DNA of 64,000 bases from Flavobacteriaceae bacterium UBA4166 (GTDB taxonomy: Bacteria; Bacteroidota; Bacteroidia; Flavobacteriales; Flavobacteriaceae), in NCBI GenBank assembly GCA_002379985.1, contig DFVG01000045.1, positions 72,881 to 136,880 of the forward strand. Direction: 5' to 3'. Position numbers and translations under genes: made by a program. This document shows, one piece after another, positions 51,701 through 61,582 of this stretch. Every line of letters begins with the position of its first letter. The stretch's first letter is position 1. The notes under the pieces are model-generated. The model ran no database searches. It saw only the letters and a program-made list of their open reading frames with translations, and was not told the origin of the DNA.

Positions 51701-53403
51701 CCGTCCTTGGAACACCTACCACCTTTTCAGCCGGAACTTGGAGTGCAGGAACTCCTAATGCCGGAAGTAATGCGATCATCGCAGGGAATTATAATACCGG
51801 TTCAGAGGGGTCTATTGATACTTGTACTTGCGAAGTGGATGCTTCCGGAACAGTAACTGTTGCTGCTGAAGACTATCTATTTTCAGCAAATAATATTACT
51901 GTGAATGGCTCTTTGCTCATTGCACATCAAGGAAGTGTGGTTCAGGAATACGATTTTGCACAAGTAGTGAAGAACGGAACCATCGAAACTGAAGTGATCA
52001 CTCCAGATCTTGCTTCCCGAGACTTTATGGTGATGGGGAGCCCCATGTCTTCGGAAACGAGAAATGGAGTGTTTACCAATGCTTTCCTAGTACTAAATCA
52101 TAATACTTCTAACTTTTCACCCAATCTAGAGGTCGCAATGGATTTTCCAATGGCGGAAAATTTTGCAGACGATAACGGTGATTTTTGGAATGCCTACAGT
52201 GGAAACATCACTGTGGGTGAAGGATACATTGTACGACCACAAGCGGGATATGGCGAGCCGGGCGGAATTTTTACGATGACCTATGAACAAGGAACGCTCA
52301 ACAATGGGGTAGTGAATCGACCGATCATTTACAACACCCCCGGACCTACCGCGGCGGATAACCGCAATGCGAGTCCGAATGTCCTTGCCAACCCCTATGC
52401 TTCTGCCATAGATGCTGATGCATTGCTTACTGCAAATCCGTTGTTTGGAGAGGTTTATTTTTGGGAGCACCTCACCCCTCCCAGTCCGTCGCTCCCAGGC
52501 GCCGGAAGCATGAACTTTAGCATGGAAGATATTTCGATGTACAATTTGATGGGCGGAACTGCGGCAGCGGCTGATCCTTCAGGAATTGATACTGAGCCCA
52601 ATGGCGTGATCTCCACGGCACAAGGCTTCGGAATTAAAGCGACAGCAGCCGGAACTGCTGTTTTCAACAACAGCATGCGCTTAACCAGTGGAAACACGAC
52701 ACTTCGTGCTCCAATAAACAAAGACCGTATGTGGCTGAAAATTCAAAGCACGGCGTATGCGTTGCAAAGCAACTGTTTAATTGGTTTTACTTCCGAAGCA
52801 ACCGAAGGAATCGATATAGGCTACGACAGTAATCGACTGGCCACCGTTCTTTCTATTTATTCCGGGATTGAAGGGTTAGATACTGAATTGGGTATTCAAT
52901 CCTTACCTGTCTTTGATGAGGAATTGGTTGTCCCTATTGGCTTTTCGACCTTAGTAGATGAAAACACAACGTATAAGATCTCGTTGGCTCAACTTGATAG
53001 TCCGTTGCTTTCTGATACTACCATTTATCTATACGACAGCTACTTGGATACGCTCACCCTTCTCACCGAAACAGCCTACGGCTTTAGCAGTGAAAAAGGA
53101 AACTTCCCGGATCGCTTTCAGTTGATCTTCCAACCAGAGAATGTGTTGAATGTTCAAGGTACAGCTTCAGAATTGTTTGTATTGTACCCGAACCCCGCCA
53201 GCGATCATGTTATGATTGGAGGACTATCGGAAGCCGCAACGATTATGCTGATCGATATGAGCGGGAGGCGCGTTCACACTAGTCAAACCGATGGGCAAGG
53301 TACTTCCCAAAGAATTATGTTACCACAACTGCCGGATGGAGTGTACACGGTAGTCATTCAAACTGAAAAAGGAAAGCAAACCAAAAAACTGATCATCCAA
53401 TAA
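48714..53403 (+). pseudogene. Large T9SS repeat adhesin, broken by a +1 frameshift
   Basis: The reading frame begins with a signal peptide (ending FVQAQ) and runs to about 49412, then continues in another frame from 49414 to 53403. The run GGGG at 49413-49416 has one G too many: with three Gs, the phrase TYNVG goes on as SGAALSWYGPVTLVNTL, matching the equivalent spot in later repeats. Repaired, the protein would have about 1562 residues: four long repeats with the phrase GGGTLxNxxxIxLxTTSTKS, a cadherin/HYR-like region, a long beta-rich part and a T9SS type A domain (LYPNPASDHVMIGGL to KKLIIQ). It should be a surface adhesin. The break may be real, phase-variable or a sequencing error. Confidence 0.85.
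49020..51050 (+). repeat. Four long coding repeats of the adhesin
   Basis: Four units of about 180 codons start near 49020, 49560, 50110 and 50650. Each carries the series NLTGGGTL, TTSTKSI, GNLNI(T/S)DG, GVIDLQ and a GTI-ES/DSGELRF phrase. They are similar but not identical at DNA level, so they are old duplications. Confidence 0.7.
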
Positions 53404-53415
53404 TGTAATCGCAAA

Positions 53416-53556
53416 ATGCTCGCCACAGAACTGATAGCGGAACCGACGCTTTCCATTGTTTGGGAAAGTGAACAGAAGGAAGATTATTTTACTAACTTCC
53501 TCCGAACACAGTTTTTAGGCCTTGGCGAAACGTTTCGATTACAAGATTCCATATAG
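53416..53556 (+). CDS. Small hypothetical ORF (46 aa)
   Basis: A 46-codon ORF starts 12 bp after the adhesin stop and ends 27 bp before a strong terminator. The product is acidic and amphipathic (LSIVWESEQKEDYFTNFLR in the middle), without a signal. It may be a small gene in the adhesin transcript or the remains of a longer one. I do not recognise it, and its coding nature is uncertain. Confidence 0.35.
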   Translation: MLATELIAEPTLSIVWESEQKEDYFTNFLRTQFLGLGETFRLQDSI

Positions 53557-53583
53557 CGTTTCCTCTGGAAAGATCGTGATACC

Positions 53584-53618
53584 AAACCACCTCAATACAG
53601 AAGCCATTGAGGTGGTTT
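53584..53618 (+). terminator. Intrinsic terminator after the adhesin
   Basis: A 13-bp perfect stem (AAACCACCTCAAT/ATTGAGGTGGTTT) with a 9-nt loop, followed by TCTATTTT, ends the adhesin transcript. Confidence 0.88.
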
Positions 53619-53692
53619 TCTATTTTAGGATAATGACCACGACGAAACGAAAGATCACCTCAATTTTAGTATCTTAAGTAAAATTTTTCGTG

Positions 53693-54163
53693 ATGATATC
53701 CTCTATTCAAATTGTGGTTAATGGAAAACGCCATACCATTACCACTTCTCCCAACACTCCATTGTTATACGTACTGCGAAACACCTTGGAATTAAACGGA
53801 CCTAAATTTGGATGTGGTTTGGAACAGTGTGGTGCCTGTATGGTGCATATCAATGGTGAATGCGGACCTTCCTGTAGGATTTCTATCGGAGAATTAGAAG
53901 GAAAGGAAATCAAAACTATAGAACATCTCGCTAAAGAAAACGGACAATTACATCCCGTGCAACAAGCTTTTATCGAAGAACAAGCCGCACAGTGTGGGTA
54001 TTGCACCAATGGCCTTGTGATGAATTCCGTAGCGTTGCTGGAAAAAAATTCAAACCCAACCGAAGAAGAGATCAAAAATCACCTAAAACGCAATATTTGT
54101 AGGTGTGGCGTACATTCACGCGTGGTAAAAGCCGTACAACGAGCCGCAAAAGCAACTCCATGA
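53693..54163 (+). CDS. (2Fe-2S) subunit of a molybdenum hydroxylase
   Basis: The ATG at 53693 is preferred to a GTG one codon earlier. The 156-residue protein has an N-terminal plant-type ferredoxin site (FGCGLEQCGACMVHINGE, then SCRIS) and a C-terminal helical 2Fe-2S site (AAQCGYCTNGLVMNS and NICRCGVHSR). This is the small subunit of isoquinoline 1-oxidoreductase-type enzymes, and it passes electrons from the molybdenum site. Its last 4 bp overlap the start of the large subunit gene. There is no separate FAD subunit in the window. Confidence 0.92.
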   Translation: MISSIQIVVNGKRHTITTSPNTPLLYVLRNTLELNGPKFGCGLEQCGACMVHINGECGPSCRISIGELEGKEIKTIEHLAKENGQLHPVQQAFIEEQAAQCGYCTNGLVMNSVALLEKNSNPTEEEIKNHLKRNICRCGVHSRVVKAVQRAAKATP

Positions 54164-56355
54164 AATCAACACGAAGAAATTTTATAAAAAAGACCGCTCT
54201 GGTAAGTGTTGGATTCTCCTTCCTAAGCACCACCTTGATCGCCTGCGCAAAGACGGAAGGAAAAAATGGTGCTGCAATGCCCGCGAAGGTTTTGGCAAAC
54301 AAAGACCAAATTGATGCGTGGCTGCAGGTGTTAGAAGATGGCCGCATTCGCGTATTGACAGGACGAATGGAATTGGGCCAAGGGGTGCGTATTGCTATGA
54401 TGCAAGTAGCTGCAGAAGAATTAAATACAACACTGGATCAAATAGAGGTGCGTCTGGCTGAAACAGGCGTCACTCCCGATGAAGGCTACACGGCAGGAAG
54501 TCGGTCCATGGAGCAAGGTGCCATGTCGGTACGATATGCGGCGGCGACCGCAAGAGAAGTATTACTAGTTGAGGCTGCCAAGAAATTGGGGGTTGATAAA
54601 GAAACGTTACGCATTGAAAACGGACGTATTGTTACTTCAGAAAAAGAGATGACCTTTTCTGAAGTTCTGGAAGGAAAACAACTCAATACTACCCTCGACG
54701 AATCGGTCGCCCTTTGGGGAAAGACAAAACGAAAATGGGTTGGACAACCCATCCCAAGACAGGATATTTCAGACATGGTTCAAGGAAAACCGCTCTATGT
54801 TCAAGACTTGCGTTTCCCAGACATGGTGCATGCTCGCATCGTACGGCCTCCCTCCTACACTGCCAAGTTAACGAACTTCAATAAAAAATCACTAGAAAAT
54901 ATCTCAGGACATTTAAAGACGGTAGTGATAGGAAGTTTTATCGGGGTCATCGCTTCGGAAGAATTTCAGGCCATCACCTTAATGGAAAAAGCATCCACCC
55001 TAGCCAAATGGAGTGCAACGAGCGAGCTCCCTAATTCGGCTTCCCTACAAGAGCATCTAAAAACGCTGAAAACCGATACGGCTGTGGAAGAAGACAGCGG
55101 AAATTGGCAAGATGCCATCGAGGCTTCAGAAATCATCCATGAAGCCGAATATTTCAAGCCGTATATCATGCATGCTGCCAATGGGCCGTCCTGTGCGGTG
55201 GCGCGCTTTACAGATGAAACATTAGAAGTTTGGTCGCATACCCAAGGAGTATATCCGTTACAGAAAACCTTAGCCAGTTTATTGGAATTGCCGATAACCA
55301 ATATTCGAGTAAAAGGGGTTCCGGGTTCTGGATGCTATGGTCACAACGGGGCAGATGACGTTGCTGCGGAAGCCGCGCTCTTAGCGAAAAACTACCCTAA
55401 TCAATACATACGTTTACAGTGGATGCGTGAAGATGAACATGCTTGGGAACCGTATGGAACCGCTATGCTTATGAAGTTGAAGGCAGGAATCGACAATAAC
55501 GGAAGGATTACCGGTTGGAAATACGATTTTTGGTCGGATGGACATAGTACACGTCCGCGTGGCAACCCCGACAATTTATTGCCGGCACGATATCTCAACG
55601 CAGGCTATGCTGCTCCTGGTAGCGGCTTTAAAGGTGGTGCTGTGCGCAATTCAAAACCATACTATGAGTTACCCAATCTCCATTCTACATCACACATTTT
55701 TAAAGGTCCGTTACGCGTTTCAGCCTTACGCGGTCTCGGTGCCTATGCGAATATTTTTGCCATCGAATGTTTTATGGATGAACTCGCCGTAAAAGCGGAA
55801 AAAGACCCAATACAGTTCCGATTAAATCATCTTAATGATCCCAGATCGATCGCCTGTCTTCAAAAATTACGGGAATTCACGAAAGGGCTTACTAAAAGTA
55901 CTACGGAAGGAATTGGGTATGCGTATTCTCGTTATAAAAATAGTGCTGCGCACTGTGCCGTGGCAGCGCACGTTAACGTAGATCGAACTAGTGGAAAGGT
56001 CAATGTCATCAAAATGTGGGCGGTGATCGATGCAGGAGAATGTATTAATCTCGACGGACTCATAAACCAAACCGAAGGCGGAATGATCCAATCGGCAAGC
56101 TGGGCCTTACTGGAGGAGGTCAAATTTGACGAAAATCATATTACGAGCACCGATTGGGATCACTATCCCATCTTTCGATTTCCGGACACTCCCAAAACAG
56201 AAGTCGTGGTGATTGATCGCCCTGAGGAATCTCCCTTAGGAGCAGGTGAAGCCGCACAAGGACCCGCCACAGCGGCGGTTGTCAATGCACTTTTTGACGC
56301 GACGGGCATTCGGGTTCGGGAACTCCCTGTAGACAAAACATTATTTATCAAGTAA
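54160..56355 (+). CDS. Molybdopterin-binding large subunit of a xanthine dehydrogenase-family hydroxylase
   Basis: The ATG at 54160 gives a twin-arginine signal (STRRNFIKKTALVSVGFSFL, with a Cys at IACAK), so the enzyme is exported folded by Tat. The 731-residue protein matches isoquinoline 1-oxidoreductase beta: VLTGRMELGQGVRIAMMQVA, VPGSGCYGHNGADDVAAEAA, ALRGLGAYANIFAIECFMDE and the Mo-site loop PLGAGEAAQGPATAAVVNAL with the catalytic Glu. It hydroxylates a heterocycle or aldehyde in the periplasm; the substrate is unknown. Cofactor maturation genes such as xdhC are not nearby. Confidence 0.92.
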   Translation: MKSTRRNFIKKTALVSVGFSFLSTTLIACAKTEGKNGAAMPAKVLANKDQIDAWLQVLEDGRIRVLTGRMELGQGVRIAMMQVAAEELNTTLDQIEVRLAETGVTPDEGYTAGSRSMEQGAMSVRYAAATAREVLLVEAAKKLGVDKETLRIENGRIVTSEKEMTFSEVLEGKQLNTTLDESVALWGKTKRKWVGQPIPRQDISDMVQGKPLYVQDLRFPDMVHARIVRPPSYTAKLTNFNKKSLENISGHLKTVVIGSFIGVIASEEFQAITLMEKASTLAKWSATSELPNSASLQEHLKTLKTDTAVEEDSGNWQDAIEASEIIHEAEYFKPYIMHAANGPSCAVARFTDETLEVWSHTQGVYPLQKTLASLLELPITNIRVKGVPGSGCYGHNGADDVAAEAALLAKNYPNQYIRLQWMREDEHAWEPYGTAMLMKLKAGIDNNGRITGWKYDFWSDGHSTRPRGNPDNLLPARYLNAGYAAPGSGFKGGAVRNSKPYYELPNLHSTSHIFKGPLRVSALRGLGAYANIFAIECFMDELAVKAEKDPIQFRLNHLNDPRSIACLQKLREFTKGLTKSTTEGIGYAYSRYKNSAAHCAVAAHVNVDRTSGKVNVIKMWAVIDAGECINLDGLINQTEGGMIQSASWALLEEVKFDENHITSTDWDHYPIFRFPDTPKTEVVVIDRPEESPLGAGEAAQGPATAAVVNALFDATGIRVRELPVDKTLFIK

Positions 56356-56356
56356 T

Positions 56357-56384
56357 ATAAAAGCCTCCGAAGGGAGGCTTTTAT
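56357..56384. terminator. Bidirectional intrinsic terminator
   Basis: A 12-bp perfect stem (ATAAAAGCCTCC/GGAGGCTTTTAT) with a GAAG loop lies between the hydroxylase and the converging BspA-type gene and can work for both strands. Confidence 0.88.
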
Positions 56385-56425
56385 CTGATCGAAAGCAAAT
56401 AAATGGCGAGCACATAGGTTTCACC

Positions 56426-59400
56426 TTACTCTTTTATGAAGCTCTTTACCGTTTGTCCTTCAGAAGTGATCACCTTCAGTATATAAACTGCACTCGGTAG
56501 CCTACTCACATCAATGCTATTATCCGTCAATGATGTTTTTAGGTTTCTCATTTGTCTTCCGGAAAGATCATAAACCTCTATGTCGGTAAGTCGCACATTG
56601 GTTGTAATGAATAACTTACTATCTACAGGGTTTGGATAAATCCCTATTTCTAGTGTAGGGAAAGCTGTACTCCCAAACGTACTATCCACAGTTAACTGAA
56701 ACGTACAGTCATTGAAATTTCCTGTTTCGTCTTCGGAAGACAATGTTACCGTATAGGTACCGGGCTCTAATAATGTACCTACTGATGGATCCTGCATGGT
56801 TGTTAACACTGGATCACAATTATCTGAAGTAGTGGCCATACCATTATCAAAATAGTCCGGCACTTCGTATTGATTGGTAATTTCATCGGCCAGGACGGTT
56901 TGGTCACTCGGACAACTTATTATTGGCACAGTTATATCATTAATAACTATGTTCTGCAATTGATTACTAATGTTACCACTCGCATCTTCATAGGTCCACG
57001 TGACGGTGGTGCTTTCCGTAATCGGAAATGTTACCCCCGTGGTTCCGGTAATGGCTCCATCGCAATTGTCGGTGGCGGTTGGAGCGGTAAGACTTCCCAC
57101 TTCACACTCAGCCGTCACATCGTCAAGAGTTGCAAGATCTGCAACCGGAGCCGTCACATCGTTGATAACCACCTCTTGTGTTTGTGTGCTGGTGTTTCCA
57201 GTAGCATCCTCGTAAGTCCACGTGATGGTGGTGCTTTCCGTAATCGGGAATGTCACTCCCGTGATTCCGGTAATGGCTCCATCGCAGTTGTCGGTGGCGG
57301 TTGGAGCAGTGAGACTTCCGACTTCACACTCGGCAGTCACATCATCCAAAGTTGCAAAATCTGCAACCGGAGCTGTCACATCGTTGATAACCACGTCTTG
57401 TGTTTGAGTACTGGTGTTTCCAGTAGCATCCTCGTAAGTCCAAGTGACGATGGTGCTTTCCGTAATCGGGAATGTCACTCCCGTGGTTCCGGTAATGGCT
57501 CCATCACAATTGTCGGTGGCGGTTGGAGCGGTGAGACTTCCGACTTCACACTCGGCAGTCACATCATCCAAAGTTGCAATATCTGCAATCGGAGCCGTCA
57601 CATCGTTGATAACAACCTCTTGTGTTTGAGTACTGGTGTTTCCAGTAGCATCCTCGTAAGTCCACGTGACGATGGTGCTTTCCGTAATCGGGAATGTCAC
57701 TCCCGTGGCTCCGGTAATGGCGCCGTCACAATTGTCGGTGGCGGTTGGAGCGGTAAGACTTCCCACTTCACACTCAGCTGTCACATCGTCTAGAGTTGCA
57801 AGATCTGCAACCGGAGCCGTCACATCGTTGATAACAACCTGTTGTGTTTGAGTACTGGTGTTTCCAGTAGCATCCTCGTAAGTCCAAGTGACGGTAGTAC
57901 TTGCCGTAATCGGGAATGTCACTGCCGTCGTTCCGGTGATGCCTCCATCACAGTTATCGGTGGCGGTAGGAGCTGTAAGACTTCCCACTTCACATTCGGC
58001 AGTCACATCATCCAAAGTTGCGAGATCTGCCACGGGTGCGGTGGCATCGTCGTTGATCATTATATCTTGCGTCTGTGTACTGGTGTTGCCGTTAGCATCT
58101 TCATAGGTCCACGTGATGGTGACACTTGCTGTAATGGGAAAGCTTGCTGTAGTAGTTCCTGTAACAGTACCCGAACAGTCTGAGGCGGTTGGCGGAGTGA
58201 TGCTTTCCAAGGTACATTCAGCAATAACAGCTTCCAAGTCGGTTACATCGGCAACAGGAGCATCCGTCTCCGGACCGGCATCCAATATGGTCCACCCAAG
58301 ATCATCGATTATACTTTGACGGGTATCTTCAGCCGTACAATACGTACTATTCCCAGCATCAAACTCTAGATTTGGCTGTAGGCTTAAGTTGTTCCAGCCT
58401 ACTAAAAGGCTGTCATAATTGGAAGGAGATAGGCCGGCGTTATTGTTGAACATCATCCTTAGATTGGTGGCTTGAGAAATGTCCCAACTTCCCAAATCCT
58501 GATTGAACGCCACGGCTCCAGAAAACATCGCAAATAGCGTAGTTGCAGCAGAGACATCCCACGTTCCTATATTTTGATTGAAAGTAGAAGCATCTTGAAA
58601 CATTCCGCCAAAAGTAGTAACCGAAGAGACATCCCAGTTACTGATGTCTTGGTTGAATGCTGTAGCATCAAAAAACATGGAGCGCATATCAGTTACCGAA
58701 GAGACATCCCAATTGCCAATAGGCGAATTAAAGGCACTTGCGTTCGAAAACATATATTCCATATGGGTTACTAAGGATACGTCCCAATTGTTAAGGTCTG
58801 CATCGAAAACACTGGCATCGGCAAACATATACCGCATATCGGTGACCTGTGAGAGGTTTGGCACATCGCTAAAGTTAGCTGTGAGATTAGAACAGCCCCT
58901 AAAAGCTAATGCCATGGTTTCCCATTCTTGGGAACCCCATTGCTCTATGGTTCTCATCTTATTGGCATTGGTAGCGCTTGCAAAGGCAGCGTAAAAAGAT
59001 GGGAAACTACCCGTAATAGACACCGTATAGGTGCCAGCCGTGGCATAGGTATGGGTCGCATCGCTGGCAAAGCCACTTTCTACAGTGCCATCGCCCCAAT
59101 TTACAATATAATTGTAGCTACTTATATTGGGGTTGGTGGGTATGGTAATAGCCTCATTGGCGGTAGTGGTTTGCCAAGTAGTCACAAACTTGTCTTCATT
59201 ACAGGTTGGGGATAGACCACCATCTGAAATAGCCCAACTGAAATCATCGATTAATTTTTGGCGGGCTTGTGCACCTTGGCAATAGGAAATGGATTCGTTG
59301 CGGGTAAAATCTACATCCTGTTGTACATTTTGTTGACTCCAGCCGATAAGTATCTTATCATAGTTTTCCACAGATAGGTTCGAATTACGAAACATACTTT

Positions 59401-61582
59401 CCATAGTAGTCACTTGAGAGACATCCCAATTACCTAAGTCTTGATCGAAGGCTTCAGCAAATTGAAACATTCCAAACATATCCGTTGCTGAAGATACATC
59501 CCAATCGCTAATATCTTGATTGAAATTGGTAGCGATTCCGAACATACCATTAAACCTAGTTACGGAAGAAACGTTCCAGTCTCCTATCTCCTGATTAAAT
59601 GCAGTAGCTTGTAAAAACATAGCAATCATATTGTCAACCGAAGAAACATCCCAATCACCAATGGGCCAGTTAAAGCTTTCGGCTTTCAAGAACATCTTTT
59701 GCATATTCGTGACTTGAGAAAGATCTGGCACATCGGTAAAGTTGCCCTGTAAGTTTATACAACCTTCAAAAGCACTATCCATACTCAACCACTGTTGGTT
59801 TCCCCATTGCTCAATAGTCCTTATAGCCAATGTGTTAGTATTATTTCCAAGTTCGTCATTAAAGTATATGGCCGGGAAATCGCCTGAGATAGACACGGTA
59901 TAGGTGCCTGCGGTAGCATAGGTGTGGGTAGCATTACCTGTAACATTGGTATCAACCGTTCCGTCACCCCAATCTACGGTATAATTGTAGGTAAAGGCGG
60001 GATTGGTGGGTACGGCAAGGCTTACGTTGTCTGTTTCGGTAAGCCAGGTAAAGATAAAGTCGTTGCAGATAGCACTTTCGCCACCATCTATAATATTCCA
60101 GTTAAAATTGTCTATGATGCTCTGGCGGGCATCGGTATTGCAGTATTGGCTATTTCCGGCATTAAAGACTACATTAGGTTGTAAGTTTAGGTTACTCCAG
60201 CCTTGCAGCAGACTGTCGTAGTTTGCTACGGAAAGACCGGCTAGCTCAAACATATCGTTTGCAGACACCAACTGCGATACATCCCAACCGCCTAAATCTT
60301 GGTCGAAGGCAAAGGCCTGAAAAAACATTCCGAACAAATCAGTTACTGAAGACACATCCCAACCCGAAATGTCCTGGTTGAACACGATAGCATTCCTGAA
60401 CATATTGCTCATACTGGTGACTGAAGACACATCCCAACTACCAATATCCTGATTGAAAGCGCTTGCATCCCAGAACATCGTGTTCATTGTGCTAACCGAG
60501 GACACATCCCAATCACCAATATCTTGATTAAAATTGCGTGCCAAAAAAAACATTTCCAGCATAGTACTTACCGAAGATACATTCCAATCACCAATAGGCT
60601 GGTTAAAGTCACTCGCAGACTTAAACATTCTGGTCATATTGGTAACGGCAGAAACATCCCAATTACCAATATCTTGATTAAAATCTTCTGCCTGTAAAAA
60701 CATACTATCCATATTTGTTACGGATGAGACATCCCAACTACCGATATCTCCATTGAACGCTCTCGCATTTGCGAACATTTCAGACATATTCGTAACTAGC
60801 GCAGTTTCCCAACCGTTTAAATCTTGATTAAAGCTATCAGCATCGTAAAACATATAATTGCTATCTGTTAAAGACAAGGTCTCCCATCCCCCAATAGCTT
60901 GATTAAATGCATCCGCAAAAGCGAACATTCCCGACATATCGATTACCGAAGACACGTCCCAATTGCCAATGTCTTGGTTAAAATCATATGCGCTTCTAAA
61001 CATAGATCCCATCGAGGTAACCGACGAGACGTCCCAACTACTGATATCTCCATTGAAGTCTCTGGCATTGTTAAACATTCCCGCCATATTGGTCACTGAG
61101 GACACATCCCAATCGTCAAGACCCTCATTAAATTTCCTTGCCCCAGCAAACATCTCTCTCATATCTGTAACCTGAGAGAGGTCTGGCACATCTGTAATAA
61201 CACCACTCAAGTTAGTACAACCTTGGAAAGCACTGTTCATGCTCAACCACTCTATGTCGCCCCATTGTGCTATTGATATAATCTTATCCTTATTACTACC
61301 TGAATTATTAAAATATATAGCAGGAAAATCACCCGTAATGGATACATTATATATCCCCGGACTGCTATAAATATGGAATGCACCTGCCGTAATGCCACTC
61401 TCCACGGTACCGTCGCCCCAATCTACCGTATAGTTATAGGTATAGTTAGGATTCACGGGGATTGCAATGTTGTTACTGCCCTGAGTATTCCAAATCGTAA
61501 TAAAGGCATCTTGCGCCCGACTTTTGGTAGCGCCCATTAATAAAATGGTTAGTAAGAGGTACTTTGTAATTGTTTTCATCAT
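56426..61582 (-). CDS. Giant T9SS surface protein with BspA (DUF285) and HYR repeats
   Basis: The 1718-residue protein has a signal peptide (ending SRAQ), then three modules (about 25-505, 506-795, 796-1105). Each opens with a PKD-like phrase (YTVDWGDGTVES, then HTYATAGTYTVSI) and continues with DUF285 units such as GNWDVSSVTNMxxMFxxAxxFNQDI, about 24 residues each. Six or seven HYR units of 74 residues follow (about 1107-1565: VTAECEVGSLTAPTATDNCD), then a T9SS type A domain (IGIYPNPVDSKLF to KSFIKE). BspA and HYR repeats mediate adhesion. There is no frameshift. The DNA of the HYR units is nearly identical, so their number may vary. The LuxR regulator upstream may control it. Confidence 0.92.
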   Translation of the reverse strand: MMKTITKYLLLTILLMGATKSRAQDAFITIWNTQGSNNIAIPVNPNYTYNYTVDWGDGTVESGITAGAFHIYSSPGIYNVSITGDFPAIYFNNSGSNKDKIISIAQWGDIEWLSMNSAFQGCTNLSGVITDVPDLSQVTDMREMFAGARKFNEGLDDWDVSSVTNMAGMFNNARDFNGDISSWDVSSVTSMGSMFRSAYDFNQDIGNWDVSSVIDMSGMFAFADAFNQAIGGWETLSLTDSNYMFYDADSFNQDLNGWETALVTNMSEMFANARAFNGDIGSWDVSSVTNMDSMFLQAEDFNQDIGNWDVSAVTNMTRMFKSASDFNQPIGDWNVSSVSTMLEMFFLARNFNQDIGDWDVSSVSTMNTMFWDASAFNQDIGSWDVSSVTSMSNMFRNAIVFNQDISGWDVSSVTDLFGMFFQAFAFDQDLGGWDVSQLVSANDMFELAGLSVANYDSLLQGWSNLNLQPNVVFNAGNSQYCNTDARQSIIDNFNWNIIDGGESAICNDFIFTWLTETDNVSLAVPTNPAFTYNYTVDWGDGTVDTNVTGNATHTYATAGTYTVSISGDFPAIYFNDELGNNTNTLAIRTIEQWGNQQWLSMDSAFEGCINLQGNFTDVPDLSQVTNMQKMFLKAESFNWPIGDWDVSSVDNMIAMFLQATAFNQEIGDWNVSSVTRFNGMFGIATNFNQDISDWDVSSATDMFGMFQFAEAFDQDLGNWDVSQVTTMESMFRNSNLSVENYDKILIGWSQQNVQQDVDFTRNESISYCQGAQARQKLIDDFSWAISDGGLSPTCNEDKFVTTWQTTTANEAITIPTNPNISSYNYIVNWGDGTVESGFASDATHTYATAGTYTVSITGSFPSFYAAFASATNANKMRTIEQWGSQEWETMALAFRGCSNLTANFSDVPNLSQVTDMRYMFADASVFDADLNNWDVSLVTHMEYMFSNASAFNSPIGNWDVSSVTDMRSMFFDATAFNQDISNWDVSSVTTFGGMFQDASTFNQNIGTWDVSAATTLFAMFSGAVAFNQDLGSWDISQATNLRMMFNNNAGLSPSNYDSLLVGWNNLSLQPNLEFDAGNSTYCTAEDTRQSIIDDLGWTILDAGPETDAPVADVTDLEAVIAECTLESITPPTASDCSGTVTGTTTASFPITASVTITWTYEDANGNTSTQTQDIMINDDATAPVADLATLDDVTAECEVGSLTAPTATDNCDGGITGTTAVTFPITASTTVTWTYEDATGNTSTQTQQVVINDVTAPVADLATLDDVTAECEVGSLTAPTATDNCDGAITGATGVTFPITESTIVTWTYEDATGNTSTQTQEVVINDVTAPIADIATLDDVTAECEVGSLTAPTATDNCDGAITGTTGVTFPITESTIVTWTYEDATGNTSTQTQDVVINDVTAPVADFATLDDVTAECEVGSLTAPTATDNCDGAITGITGVTFPITESTTITWTYEDATGNTSTQTQEVVINDVTAPVADLATLDDVTAECEVGSLTAPTATDNCDGAITGTTGVTFPITESTTVTWTYEDASGNISNQLQNIVINDITVPIISCPSDQTVLADEITNQYEVPDYFDNGMATTSDNCDPVLTTMQDPSVGTLLEPGTYTVTLSSEDETGNFNDCTFQLTVDSTFGSTAFPTLEIGIYPNPVDSKLFITTNVRLTDIEVYDLSGRQMRNLKTSLTDNSIDVSRLPSAVYILKVITSEGQTVKSFIKE
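56960..58150 (-). repeat. 222-bp tandem repeats coding for HYR domains
   Basis: At least five units of exactly 222 bp (74 codons) start near 57000, 57222, 57444, 57666 and 57888 (plus-strand positions of the same phrase), with a diverged one after. The first five differ at only a few bases each, more alike than the DUF285 part, which suggests recent expansion or gene conversion. Confidence 0.85.
58400..61220 (-). repeat. About 72-bp DUF285 coding repeats
   Basis: Units of about 24 codons with the core DVSSVT and FNQDIG run through the three BspA modules, with several units nearly alike at DNA level and others diverged. They are coding repeats, not CRISPR: spacing is constant, they stay in frame and there are no unique spacers. 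Confidence 0.75.

Noticed and set aside
51207..51779. Minus-strand open frame of 190 codons opposite the adhesin
   Set aside because: Antisense of a beta-rich Thr/Gly/Val coding region, which leaves few stops on the other strand. No domain or promoter.
56870..57793. Long open frames on the plus strand opposite the HYR repeats
   Set aside because: They are the antisense of near-identical 222-bp coding units, so the same open frame repeats with the same period. No start signals or recognisable domains; the minus-strand gene explains the sequence.
58400..61220. Regular short repeats as a CRISPR array
   Set aside because: The units are in-frame DUF285 codons with gradual divergence and no unique spacers, and no cas genes are present.
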